The notes under the pieces are model-generated. The model had not been told where the DNA came from and ran no database searches. It worked only from the letters and a program-made list of their open reading frames with translations. From assembly GCF_009789555.1 (NCBI RefSeq), contig NZ_CP046902.1, positions 4,542,001 to 4,606,000 of the forward strand: a DNA stretch of 64,000 bases. The letters run 5' to 3'. The translations under genes and the position numbers were made by a program. Shown here piece after piece: positions 1 to 8,440 of this stretch; positions within the stretch are counted from its first letter, which is position 1, and every line of letters begins with the position of its first letter. The stretch is from Stutzerimonas stutzeri (GTDB lineage: Bacteria; Pseudomonadota; Gammaproteobacteria; Pseudomonadales; Pseudomonadaceae).

Positions 1-313
1 GATGAGACGTTCGTGCATGCTTCTCGCGTGTGGTTGGGCTGATTGGATGCCCGGCAGTGCCGGGTGATACATCCAGGCGAGGCCATTTCAGCAGAGTGGG
101 AGCGGCCCATGCACCGAACAGGCGCATCGGAATGAAACGCGCACATTGTCGGTGCATCCAACACCCCGCCGCCAATGAATCGTATTGATCTTTAACTGCA
201 CTATTTTTGTTATCAACCGGTGTTCAGGTGGCGGTCGTGGCGCCTATCCCTCGCGCTCCGTGTGCTGCGCTCGTAGTGCCGCTTGCAGCTCGGCAAATCG
301 TTGGCCTCGCGAA
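1..313. other. Left-edge stretch without a recognisable gene
   Basis: No frame on either strand gives a convincing protein. A GC hairpin (CCCGGC, loop AGT, GCCGGG) lies at 50-64. A minus-strand ATG at 18 (reading MHERLI) would run off the left edge, but it has no good ribosome binding site, so it is not called. Open frames further in are antisense to the SDR gene. Confidence 0.5.
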
Positions 314-1057
314 TCAGTGGAGGGTATAGCCGTTGTCGACGACCCAATCCTGGCCGTAAACGCCTCGAGCCCCCTGCGACAATTGATGCAGGATCACATC
401 GGCCACCGCGGCCGACTCGAGAAAATGGCCGGGCAGCAGGCGTTGGCTGACGCCTTCGGCGACCTGCTCGAGCTGCTCGTCGGCCAGCCCGAGGTGGCCC
501 CAGATGGCTGTCGCGGTCGGTCCCGGCGAGACCACGTTGATGCGCACCCCCAGCGGTGCGAACTCCACGGCCAGCGTCCGCGCCTGCGCCACCAACGCAG
601 CCTTGCTGGCAATATAGGCGGCCAGGCCAGGAAAGGTACGGCGCGTCAGGAAAGTCCCGACGAACACCACCGAAGCCTGTCTGGCCAGCTCGGTTCGCAG
701 GGCGCCCAGCGTGTTCAGCGCACCGGCGCCATTGACCGCCCACTGGCGGTCGAAACACGCCATGTCCAGACTGTCTCCCAGCTCGGCAATACCGGCGTTC
801 GGTACCAGATAATGCACCGGCCCCAGTTCGGCGGCGCGACGACTCAGCAGCCGCAGGTCGTCCGAGGACGTCACATCGCCGGCCAGCCAGTGCAGCCGTT
901 CGGGATAGGCGTCCAGCAGCGCGTGCAGACCTCCCGGACTGCGTGACATGGCCAGCACCCGAGCCCCTTGCCACAACAGCGACGTGCACAGCGCCAGGCC
1001 AATACCGGAGCTGGCCCCGGTCAGGACGGCCAGGCGGTCCTTGAATTCACTCTTCAT
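314..1057 (-). CDS. SDR family NAD(P)-dependent oxidoreductase
   Basis: A 247-residue short-chain dehydrogenase/reductase with a Rossmann fold. TGASSGIG near the N-terminus is the dinucleotide-binding glycine motif, followed by an NAG motif and the YIASK (YxxxK) active site. The usual catalytic Ser, 13 residues before the Tyr, is Thr here (VGTF), which is unusual but may still be active. The substrate cannot be told. I chose the ATG at 1057 because GGAG lies 6 nt upstream. An upstream ATG at 1078 and the adjacent ATG at 1060 are in frame. It lies 109 nt downstream of the nnrS-like gene on the same strand and could be read through from it. Confidence 0.85.
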   Translation of the reverse strand: MKSEFKDRLAVLTGASSGIGLALCTSLLWQGARVLAMSRSPGGLHALLDAYPERLHWLAGDVTSSDDLRLLSRRAAELGPVHYLVPNAGIAELGDSLDMACFDRQWAVNGAGALNTLGALRTELARQASVVFVGTFLTRRTFPGLAAYIASKAALVAQARTLAVEFAPLGVRINVVSPGPTATAIWGHLGLADEQLEQVAEGVSQRLLPGHFLESAAVADVILHQLSQGARGVYGQDWVVDNGYTLH

Positions 1058-1166
1058 CATCTTCTCCGATGCCGGCATTCGCCGGGCGCAGGCTGCCCGT
1101 CCCCGGAATGGGCAGGCAGCGGTTGTTCAAAGGATGAGCACAGGCGACGATGGTGACGCGACGCGG

Positions 1167-2357
1167 TCAGCCAGGATGGCCGTCGACCCGTGCAGTCAGC
1201 AGCATCGGTGCATAGCGCCAGGCGTACAGGGCGAAGGCCAGCGTCCAGCAGATTGCCGCGAGCCAAAGGCCGGTCAGCGGCCACAGTCCGGAAAGGAACA
1301 CCCGCGACGCCGCGCCGAGGTTGAACAGCACGAATGCCCCGACCATGCCCGTGGGCAACTGCAGCGGCCGACCGGTGTGGCCGAGGGTGACGCGGGCGAT
1401 CATCGCCAGTATCAAGCCGCTCATCGAGCCCACCGATAGGGCGTGCAACGCAGGGCTCGAACTGTCCAGCAAGCCGACGTTCCACAGCCCCAGCCCCGTC
1501 GCGGCGACCACCAGCCAGAGCATCGCCAGGTGCAGCGACCAGAGAAGCGGAACGCGCCAGATACCCGCGTCGTACCAACGCGCCAGCCGCAGCAGGTGCC
1601 CCGCTGCGATGGCGAAAAACAGCGCGCCTAGAAGCCAGTCCCGCTGCAATGCGGGGCCCGTGGCGTAGAGCATGGCTACCAGGCCGGTGGCGATCAGCAG
1701 GGCCACGTCAAGCCATAGCCAGGGTTTCACCGCCTCGGTGCGACCGAGGCCGCGTTGGGTGAAAAAGGGAATAACCCGTCCGCCGATGATGGCCATCAAG
1801 GCCGCCACCAGCCACAATCCGGCCAGCACACCCTGGCGCTGCAAGCCGTCGTCGCCCCACGCGATCGCGCAGAGCACTACCGCGTCGGCGCCGATCATCA
1901 GGGTGAGCACGACGATGATCGGGTAATTGCGCGTCTGCCTGGCGCGCCACAGCATGCGCGCCATCAACCCTGTCACACCGAGCAGGAAAAGCAGGTCCGC
2001 CGCGGCCAGCAACCCGATCGGCGCGCCCATCAACCAGCCCAGACGCGCCGCCAGCCAGAGTCCCGCAAGCGCTGCCAGCGAGTTGCCAGAGACGCCAGGC
2101 TGGCCCGTCCAGGTCTGTCCGGCGGTGAGCAGGAAACCGGCGACGATTGCCATGGCGAAACCGAACAGCATTTCATGGCGGTGCCATGACAGCCAGCCGC
2201 CGGTGGGCTGAAAACCGGGCCACAGCCCCGTCCACGCGGCGACCCAGAGCGGTATCGCGAACATGGCGAAGAGGCAGCCGACGAGGAAAAACGGGCGAAA
2301 CGCGAGCCGCCAGAGGGGTGGAATGCTGAGGGCTTTTCGCCGATCGATGACGTGCAC
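1167..2357 (-). CDS. nnrS: NnrS family heme/copper membrane protein
   Basis: A 396-residue polytopic membrane protein of the NnrS family, with about 12 hydrophobic segments. The N-terminal signature (RRKALSIPPLWRLAFRPFF) is typical of the family. NnrS proteins contain heme and copper and relieve nitrosative stress in denitrifiers; the exact reaction is unsettled. The start is probably GTG at 2357, preceded by a perfect AGGAGG 4 nt away, giving VHVIDRRKAL. An in-frame ATG at 2429 would add 24 residues unlike the family. An FNR/DNR-type palindrome lies 123 nt upstream, so co-regulation with the nos genes is likely. Confidence 0.88.
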   Translation of the reverse strand: MHVIDRRKALSIPPLWRLAFRPFFLVGCLFAMFAIPLWVAAWTGLWPGFQPTGGWLSWHRHEMLFGFAMAIVAGFLLTAGQTWTGQPGVSGNSLAALAGLWLAARLGWLMGAPIGLLAAADLLFLLGVTGLMARMLWRARQTRNYPIIVVLTLMIGADAVVLCAIAWGDDGLQRQGVLAGLWLVAALMAIIGGRVIPFFTQRGLGRTEAVKPWLWLDVALLIATGLVAMLYATGPALQRDWLLGALFFAIAAGHLLRLARWYDAGIWRVPLLWSLHLAMLWLVVAATGLGLWNVGLLDSSSPALHALSVGSMSGLILAMIARVTLGHTGRPLQLPTGMVGAFVLFNLGAASRVFLSGLWPLTGLWLAAICWTLAFALYAWRYAPMLLTARVDGHPG

Positions 2358-2479
2358 GAGGCCTCCTGACACTTCTTGCGCGACGGCCAGCAAGGCGGTA
2401 AGCCGCTGGGCCGAAGATCCTGGCTCCAAGGTGCCTGGAGCCAGGGTTACGTTCTACAGGGTAGAAGCCGCTCACGGAC

Positions 2480-2493
2480 TTGATTGCAATCAG
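2480..2493 (-). promoter_or_regulatory. FNR/DNR-type box upstream of nnrS
   Basis: On the minus strand the sequence is CTGAT-TGCA-ATCAA, one mismatch from the FNR/ANR/DNR consensus TTGAT-N4-ATCAA. If centred at -41.5 it puts transcription start near 2445, with a weak TAGAAC at about -10. It sits between tatE and nnrS, which are on the same strand, so it would give nnrS its own anaerobic or NO-responsive promoter. Confidence 0.7.
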
Positions 2494-2541
2494 CTTTTCA
2501 AGGAGCCGGGCGGCCGCATACATTCGGTCCAGCGGGGGCGG

Positions 2542-2724
2542 TTATTTCAGTTCCTGCTTGGCCGCATCGCTCGATGCCGTGCCTTCACGGTCGTTCATCG
2601 AGTTGCGAAAGCCGCTGATCGCGCCACCCAGGTCCGAGCCAAGCCCGCGCAGGCGTTTGGTGCCGAACAGCATGACCACGATCAGCAGCACGATCAGGAG
2701 CTGCCAGATGCTGATTCCCATCAT
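2542..2724 (-). CDS. tatE: Twin-arginine translocase subunit TatA/TatE
   Basis: A 60-residue TatA/E protein: a short N-terminal membrane helix (ISIWQLLIVLLIVVMLFGTKRL) with the FGTKRLRGLG hinge, followed by an amphipathic helix and a charged tail. It forms the translocation pore that exports folded proteins; NosZ here has a Tat signal. P. stutzeri carries tatE at the end of its nos cluster, as seen here. I chose the ATG at 2724, the first of two adjacent Mets; the longer open frame upstream is low-complexity Arg-rich shadow. It lies 28 nt downstream of nosL. Confidence 0.9.
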   Translation of the reverse strand: MMGISIWQLLIVLLIVVMLFGTKRLRGLGSDLGGAISGFRNSMNDREGTASSDAAKQELK

Positions 2725-2752
2725 TTCAGTGACCTCGAGTAGTCGTTGCCGA

Positions 2753-3304
2753 TCAGTGACCGACGTGAGCCTGATGACCGGACGTGCCATGCGGCATTCC
2801 CGACGTTTGCTGGAGCACCGATGAGTCAATGTCCTCGAAGCGCAGCACCCGGCCACCGTGCATGGCCGCCAGGGCCTTGGCCGCGGACTCGTCGGCGAAC
2901 GTCGCCAGGACCGCGCCCATCGCGCCCTTGAGTGGCGTGCCGGCGACATAGTAGGCCGCGGTTGCGTCGATCAGGTAGTGATCATCTGGACCTTCCCAGG
3001 TGCTGCGCCCCATGTCATGCACGTAAAGCCTGGCATCGAGCATGCGGTTCTCCGGCTGCAGCCACCATCCGAGAAGCTCCGCCGTCGAGCAGAACTTCCT
3101 CACCGAGCCGTGCTGCACCGCCTGCCCCTTCGGTCCAGGGAAATCGCCAATCGCCATGCCGCAGACGTGACACTCGTCGCTGGCGTGAAACGCGACCGGT
3201 TCGAGCACCTGTCCGGGCTGCTGGGTTTCGTTGCAGCCGGCCAACCCAAGCAACACGATGGAAACCAGGACCTTGGCCGCCCGGATATTTAACGCACTCA
3301 TCAT
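2753..3304 (-). CDS. nosL: NosL copper-binding outer-membrane lipoprotein
   Basis: A 183-residue protein with a lipoprotein signal peptide ending in the lipobox LAGC (residues 21-24), so it is anchored after cleavage at Cys24. The conserved CHVCGM motif marks the NosL family, which binds Cu(I) and delivers copper for assembly of the CuZ centre of nitrous oxide reductase together with NosDFY. AAGGA upstream supports the ATG at 3304; the next codon is also ATG. A further ATG at 3355 would disrupt the signal peptide. It follows nosY by 22 nt in the nos operon. Confidence 0.93.
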   Translation of the reverse strand: MMSALNIRAAKVLVSIVLLGLAGCNETQQPGQVLEPVAFHASDECHVCGMAIGDFPGPKGQAVQHGSVRKFCSTAELLGWWLQPENRMLDARLYVHDMGRSTWEGPDDHYLIDATAAYYVAGTPLKGAMGAVLATFADESAAKALAAMHGGRVLRFEDIDSSVLQQTSGMPHGTSGHQAHVGH

Positions 3305-3326
3305 TGCAGTTCCTTTAACCGAGTCA

Positions 3327-4154
3327 TCAGACGAGCCGACGGCGGAACACGCCATAGGCCAACAGCAGCGATACGCCGACCCACAACAGCAGGCACAGCC
3401 AGAGCGCGGCGGCTTTTACCGGCAACGCACTGCCCAGCGACAAAACGCCCATGGCGCTGCCCTCTTCGAAGCCGGACAGGTTGATCAGCCGGTAGATGTC
3501 CGCCGGGTTGAGCAGCAGCAACCAGGGCAGCACGTCGGGGCTGAACCTGCCCTCGCTGAACACCAGCAACGCCAGCAGAACCAGGTCGAATACCAGCACG
3601 AACAGGAACCAGACACCCAGGGCCAGCCCGGCGGCGCTGGACTTCTCGCTGACCCTGCTGCTCAGCACGTAGGCCATGGCCAGGAACACCCAGCCAAGCA
3701 AGGTCGACGAGACCATGAAGCGGCCAAAGGCCCAAACCAACAGCCCAAGCTCGACGTCGTCTACCAGCACGGCGATGGCCAGCAGGGCGCAGCCGAAGCC
3801 GATCAGTACCGCCAGGGCGAGGATCAGGCCATGGCCAACGAACTTGCCCAGCAGGATTTGCCCACGCCCAAGCGGGTAGGTCAGCAGCAGCATCAGGGTC
3901 CCGCCCTCGTCCTCGCCGACGATCGCATCGTAGGCCAGCAGCAGCGCGATCAGCGGCATCAGAAAGGTGGCCAGGCTCGCCAGGCTCGCGATGGTCGCCG
4001 GGATCGAGGTGAAACCCAGTTGACCGGAGGCTGCGGCTCCGAGCCAGGCGATGCCCACCGCGAGGCCCGCGAACAGCAGGCTGATGGCAAGCAGCCAACG
4101 GTTGCGCAGACCGTCGCTGAGCTCCTTGCGGGCGATGTACCAGACTGGGTTCAT
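3327..4154 (-). CDS. nosY: NosY ABC transporter permease
   Basis: A 275-residue inner-membrane protein with about six membrane helices, of the ABC-2 permease type (WYIARKELSDGLRNRW at the start is characteristic). It forms the channel of the NosDFY complex that supplies sulfur and copper for CuZ maturation of NosZ. Its ATG overlaps the nosF stop by 4 nt (ATGA), indicating translational coupling. Length and order match the P. stutzeri nos cluster. Confidence 0.93.
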   Translation of the reverse strand: MNPVWYIARKELSDGLRNRWLLAISLLFAGLAVGIAWLGAAASGQLGFTSIPATIASLASLATFLMPLIALLLAYDAIVGEDEGGTLMLLLTYPLGRGQILLGKFVGHGLILALAVLIGFGCALLAIAVLVDDVELGLLVWAFGRFMVSSTLLGWVFLAMAYVLSSRVSEKSSAAGLALGVWFLFVLVFDLVLLALLVFSEGRFSPDVLPWLLLLNPADIYRLINLSGFEEGSAMGVLSLGSALPVKAAALWLCLLLWVGVSLLLAYGVFRRRLV

Positions 4155-5077
4155 AACGTGCCCTCCGTCGCGCGCGCACTGTCTGCGCGCGTCATGTAGT
4201 AGCGATACAGGTCTTCGAGCGACGGCTGATGGATCTCGATGTCGTCCGGCCCGCCTTCGCCGAGCAGTTGGCGCAGCAGCGGCAGCTTGTGGCCGTTGAC
4301 GGCTGAAACCTCTACGCTGCGCTCGCCCAGCGCGCGGGCGCTATGGCCCTCCGCGTCCCAGCGCCGCAGCCAGCCGGCACCGTCTGCGATACCACTGGCG
4401 CGGATGCGCACCGGCAGCCCCGCCTCGACCCGCAATTGCGTCAGGCTGCCGACTGCCTGCAATTGGCCCTTGGCCAGAATCGCCGCGCGATTGATATGAG
4501 CCTCGACGCCAGGCAGCACGTGCGAGCAGAGAATGACGCTGGTGCCGCGCTGGCGCAGACGGTCGATCACCTGATAGAGGTCACTCGTGGCAATGGGGTC
4601 CAGGCCTACGGTCGGCTCGTCGAGCAACAACAGCCTCGGCTCACCGAGCAGCGCCTGCGCCAGCCCGAGCCGCTGGCGCATGCCCTTTGAATAGGTTTTC
4701 AGCCGGCGCTCGGCCGCGTGACCGAGACCGACCTGTTCGAGCAGCTCATCGACCTGCTTCAGCGGTGCACGCTTCAGGCGCGCGAAATGGCGTAGCGTTT
4801 CGCGGCCGCTGAGCTGTGGATAAAAGGTCACGTTCTCGGGCAGATAGCCGAGCTGCCGTCGCACGGCCGGGTCGGTGGGCTGCGCACCCAGCACCTGGAC
4901 CGAACCTTCGCTCGGGGCGAGCAGGCCGAGAATCAGCTTCATGCTGGTGGTCTTGCCAGCACCGTTGTGGCCGAACAGGCCAAGCACTTCGCCTTCTGCG
5001 ACGCTCAGGCTCACATCGTGCAATACGGTCAAAGGCCCGTAGCGCTGGTGCACACCGTGGATCTCGACTGCGCTCAT
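4151..5077 (-). CDS. nosF: NosF ABC transporter ATPase
   Basis: A 308-residue ABC ATPase. The Walker A motif GHNGAGKT is at residues 36-43. A YSKGMRQRLGLAQ signature, the Walker B LLLLDEP and a switch histidine (CSHVL) follow. It pairs with NosY in the membrane and with NosD in the periplasm for copper-site biogenesis of nitrous oxide reductase. It overlaps nosD and nosY by 4 nt on each side (ATGA), so nosDFY form a tightly coupled unit. Confidence 0.94.
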   Translation of the reverse strand: MSAVEIHGVHQRYGPLTVLHDVSLSVAEGEVLGLFGHNGAGKTTSMKLILGLLAPSEGSVQVLGAQPTDPAVRRQLGYLPENVTFYPQLSGRETLRHFARLKRAPLKQVDELLEQVGLGHAAERRLKTYSKGMRQRLGLAQALLGEPRLLLLDEPTVGLDPIATSDLYQVIDRLRQRGTSVILCSHVLPGVEAHINRAAILAKGQLQAVGSLTQLRVEAGLPVRIRASGIADGAGWLRRWDAEGHSARALGERSVEVSAVNGHKLPLLRQLLGEGGPDDIEIHQPSLEDLYRYYMTRADSARATEGTL

Positions 5078-6399
5078 GGCGTTGCCTCCTGCTGTGTGCG
5101 AATCAGGGATGGAAGGGCTGGCCGCATCAGCGGATAGCTGTCCTGCACGCCCGGCGACTTGACCACCGGGAAGGCACGCTGGACCCAGCGCAGCAGTTCG
5201 ATGCTCGGGCTGTTCATCAGCAGTCGCACCTGCGGATAGAGCCAGAGCAGGCGGTCGACGTTGTCGTTGGGCTCATAGGCGACATCGCCAACGCCGTCGC
5301 CGTTGCGGTCCCAGCCGAGGTAGTCGCTCCAGTAATTGCCGCGGCCTTCGAACGACCATTGCTGGGTGCGGCTGGCGACGTATTTGACCTGTTGACGATT
5401 GCCGATGAAGGCATTGCCGGCGATGCGGTTGTCTTCGGAGCCGGCGGTGAGGTGAATACCCAGCGCGCTGTTTTCGAAACGGTTGCCTTCGATGATGTTG
5501 AACAGCGAGTTGTAGATGAACAGCGCCTTGCCCTCGGCGCCAGCGATCATGCTGTCGCCGGTCGAGCCGCTGCGCACATCGCTGACCCGGTTGTCGCGGA
5601 TGGTCGAATAGGTGATGTAGTTCATTAGGATGCCGTAGTTCTCGTCCTGCTCGGAACGATTGCCGATCACGGTCAGCTTGCGGCTCTGCATCAGCGCATA
5701 GCCGGTACGAGTGCGCCGGGTGAGATTGCCGATCACGGCGTTATCGTTGGCGAACATGTAGTGCACGCCGTAACGCACGTCCTCGAGCACGTTGCCCTCG
5801 AGGTGATTGCCGTTGGAGGTATCGATGTAGATGCCGTCGCGCGCGTGGCGCACCTGATTGGCGACGATGCGCGCGCCGCTCACGGCATAGAGGTGAATGC
5901 CATTGCCACGGTCCTGCGAGCGTACCCGTGTGTCGCCCTCGATCCGGTTGCCAAGCAGGCTGGCATCGCGCGAGCCATCGACCCAGATGCCGAAGCCTGC
6001 GCCGTACAGCTGGTTGTCGCGGATCACCACCCGTTGCGCCTTCGGCCGGATGAAGATGCCCGCGTTCATCGCGGTGAGGTCGCGCCCCCAGTCGCGCAAC
6101 GTGCAACCTTCGACGATCACGTCGGAGGCCTCGATCGACAAGCCGTTGCCCTCGCCTTGCGCCTGCAGCACGGCACCGGGCGCGCAGGACAGCCGGATCG
6201 GCTGGCCGATACTGAACTGCCCGCGGTGTTCGCCCGCAGGCAGCCGCCAATGCTGCTCGCCCAACCGCTCCAGCGGCAGTGTGGTTATGGGTTGCGGTGC
6301 CGCCAGGGCCGCACCGCCAGACAGGGCCAGCGACACAGCGGCCAGCAACCGAAGTCCGGGTGTCGCCTGATATCCGAGCACTGCGTTATTCCTCTTCAT
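5074..6399 (-). CDS. nosD: NosD periplasmic copper-binding/maturation protein
   Basis: A 441-residue exported protein: a Sec-type signal peptide (LRLLAAVSLALSGGAALAA), then a right-handed beta-helix made of repeating CASH/NosD segments with recurring N-R-I and G-N-R patterns. NosD interacts with NosL and NosFY to assemble the CuZ centre of NosZ. I chose the ATG at 6399 (MKRNNAVLG) because it places the signal peptide correctly; an upstream ATG at 6471 adds a charged stretch. A stem-loop separates it from nosZ. Confidence 0.92.
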   Translation of the reverse strand: MKRNNAVLGYQATPGLRLLAAVSLALSGGAALAAPQPITTLPLERLGEQHWRLPAGEHRGQFSIGQPIRLSCAPGAVLQAQGEGNGLSIEASDVIVEGCTLRDWGRDLTAMNAGIFIRPKAQRVVIRDNQLYGAGFGIWVDGSRDASLLGNRIEGDTRVRSQDRGNGIHLYAVSGARIVANQVRHARDGIYIDTSNGNHLEGNVLEDVRYGVHYMFANDNAVIGNLTRRTRTGYALMQSRKLTVIGNRSEQDENYGILMNYITYSTIRDNRVSDVRSGSTGDSMIAGAEGKALFIYNSLFNIIEGNRFENSALGIHLTAGSEDNRIAGNAFIGNRQQVKYVASRTQQWSFEGRGNYWSDYLGWDRNGDGVGDVAYEPNDNVDRLLWLYPQVRLLMNSPSIELLRWVQRAFPVVKSPGVQDSYPLMRPALPSLIRTQQEATP

Positions 6400-6466
6400 T
6401 TTCCAGGCAGGTGGCGTATCGGCCCGTCCATGGACCCGGCGCCTGGTGCGGCGACACTTCGCGGTA

Positions 6467-6493
6467 TCCACGCGCCTGCGGGAAGCGCGTGGA
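6467..6493 (-). terminator. Stem-loop between nosZ and nosD
   Basis: TCCACGCGC pairs with GCGCGTGGA over 9 bp around a 9-nt loop, starting 14 nt past the nosZ stop. No U-tract follows on the minus strand, so it is more likely an attenuator, processing site or 3'-end stabiliser of the nosZ message than a strict intrinsic terminator. Confidence 0.55.
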
Positions 6494-6507
6494 CGCCGCC
6501 CCAGGCG

Positions 6508-8409
6508 TTACGCAGGCTCGACCAGCATGCGGCCGACCATCTCCATGTGCAGCGCGTGGCAGAACCAGCTGCAGTAGTACCAATGCAGGCCGGGCTTGTC
6601 GGCGATGAAGGTGATGGACGAGGTCTGCTGCGGGCTGATCTCCATGCTTGCGCCGTGGTTGGTCATGACGAAACCGTGGGACACGTCTTCGATCTGATCG
6701 ATGTTGGTGATCACCACGGTGACTTCATCGCCTTGCCTGACGGTGAATTCGGTCATGCCATAGGTGGGTGCCATCGAGGTCATGTACACGCGTACCTTGT
6801 CGCCCTCGCGGATGACCTTGTTGTCGGTCTCCAGGTTGACGCCGTCTTTCTTCGCCATTTCCACGGTCGGGGCAAAGAACGGATCGTTACGGTCCCAGAC
6901 TTTCCGCGGCCTGATCTGATCGCGGCGGGCCAGGATGCAGTCGTGCGGTTCGGCGTAGGTCGGACCGTCGTGCACCAGCTTCATCTGTTCGCCGGAGATG
7001 TCGATCAGTTGGTCGTTTTCCGGGTGCAGCGGGCCGGTCGGCAGGAAGCGATCCTTGGAGAACTTGCACAGTGCCACCAGCCACTTGCCATCGGCTTCGC
7101 TGGTTTCGGTCAGCGATGCATGCAAATGGCCCGGCTGGTACTGCACGTCGAGCTTCTGTTTGATGTAGTTGACCTTTTCGCCGTTATAGGCGCGCACCGC
7201 GTCGGCCATGTTCCACTTGACCACCTGGCTGTCGATGAACAGCGTGGTGTAGGCGTTACCGCGACCGTCGAAGGTGGTATGCAGCGGGCCCAGGCCCAGT
7301 TCCGGCTCGGCCGCGACCACCTCGCGCGGATCCTTCAGTTTGCCGTCGAAGAGCTCGTCGAGCTTGGCGATCTCGATCATGGTGACTGTCGGCGACAGCT
7401 TGCCGGCAGCGATGAAGTACTTGCCGTCGGATGACGTGTTGCAGCCATGCGGATTCTTCGGCACAGGGATGTAGCGGGTGAACGCCGAGCCGGCGCGACC
7501 GTCGACCACCGGCACCTTGGAGTCGCCTAGGGTGCTGAACTGGCCTGCCTTGATAGCCGCCTCGATGCGCGGGATGTTGAACACCACGACCCAGTCGCGC
7601 TCGTTGCGCATCATGCCGCCCAGGTCGTAGGCTTTCTCCGAGTTGTAGCAGGTGGATGCGGCGTACGTGCCGGTGTAGTCGGCATCGGTGTTGTCCAGGT
7701 TGCCGTCGACGATGACCTGGAAGGCCATTTCCATCTTCTCGGCATCGATGACGTTGAACAGGGTGTAGCTGTTCTCCGATTGCAGGTCGAAGGAGCTGCC
7801 GTCATTGGGGTGCGGGATCACGAATTCAGCGTTGGCGAACACGTACCGGGTGTGCGGCACCTTTTGCAGACGCAAGCCGTGGATGGCCTGGACGTTCGGC
7901 ACCGTGAGCATCTTGTCGCACTTCATGATGTCCAGGCGGATCCGCGCGACGCGGCTGTTGGCCTTGTCGTTGATGAACAGGTATTTGCCGTCGTACTTGC
8001 CGTCGGTCATGGAGATGTGCGGGTGGTGGCAGTCACCGTTCAGGAACTTTGCGCTCTCGCCCATGATATGGCGGCTTTCGTTGGTCAGTCCCCATCCGGT
8101 GGCCGAGTCGACGTTGAACACCGGAATGCGCATCAGCTCGCGCATGGACGGCACGCCCACGACGCGCACCTCGCCCTGGTGCCCGCCACTCCAGAAGCCG
8201 TAGTAATCGTCCAGTTCACCTGGCGCCACGTGGATCTTCTGCTGCGCATCCTTGACCGCCGCCGCCCAGGTTTCACGGCTCATCACCGCACCGCCGAATG
8301 CGGTCGCGGCCACTGCGGCCCCGGTCAATGCGCTGGCGCCGAGGAAGCCGCGGCGACTCAGGCCGCTTTTATCGAGTGCTTTCCGGTTGCTGGTTTCTTT
8401 GTCGCTCAT
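6508..8409 (-). CDS. nosZ: Nitrous oxide reductase (clade I, Tat-exported)
   Basis: A 633-residue periplasmic multicopper enzyme that reduces N2O to N2, the last step of denitrification. SRRGFLG at residues 18-24 is a twin-arginine signal, which defines clade I. A beta-propeller with His ligands for the tetranuclear CuZ centre follows (HHPHISM, PHGCN, HTTFDG, HLHAS, EPHD). The C-terminal cupredoxin domain holds the binuclear CuA ligands Cys613, Cys617, His621 and Met624. I chose the ATG at 8409 because AAGGAG precedes it; an upstream ATG at 8478 would bury the signal. It lies 31 nt after nosR. Confidence 0.97.
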   Translation of the reverse strand: MSDKETSNRKALDKSGLSRRGFLGASALTGAAVAATAFGGAVMSRETWAAAVKDAQQKIHVAPGELDDYYGFWSGGHQGEVRVVGVPSMRELMRIPVFNVDSATGWGLTNESRHIMGESAKFLNGDCHHPHISMTDGKYDGKYLFINDKANSRVARIRLDIMKCDKMLTVPNVQAIHGLRLQKVPHTRYVFANAEFVIPHPNDGSSFDLQSENSYTLFNVIDAEKMEMAFQVIVDGNLDNTDADYTGTYAASTCYNSEKAYDLGGMMRNERDWVVVFNIPRIEAAIKAGQFSTLGDSKVPVVDGRAGSAFTRYIPVPKNPHGCNTSSDGKYFIAAGKLSPTVTMIEIAKLDELFDGKLKDPREVVAAEPELGLGPLHTTFDGRGNAYTTLFIDSQVVKWNMADAVRAYNGEKVNYIKQKLDVQYQPGHLHASLTETSEADGKWLVALCKFSKDRFLPTGPLHPENDQLIDISGEQMKLVHDGPTYAEPHDCILARRDQIRPRKVWDRNDPFFAPTVEMAKKDGVNLETDNKVIREGDKVRVYMTSMAPTYGMTEFTVRQGDEVTVVITNIDQIEDVSHGFVMTNHGASMEISPQQTSSITFIADKPGLHWYYCSWFCHALHMEMVGRMLVEPA

Positions 8410-8440
8410 GTGATTGCTCCTTGGGACAACATCAGTCGGG

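Noticed and set aside
1..18. Gene start leaving the left edge on the minus strand (MHERLI)
   Set aside because: Only six codons visible and no good ribosome binding site.
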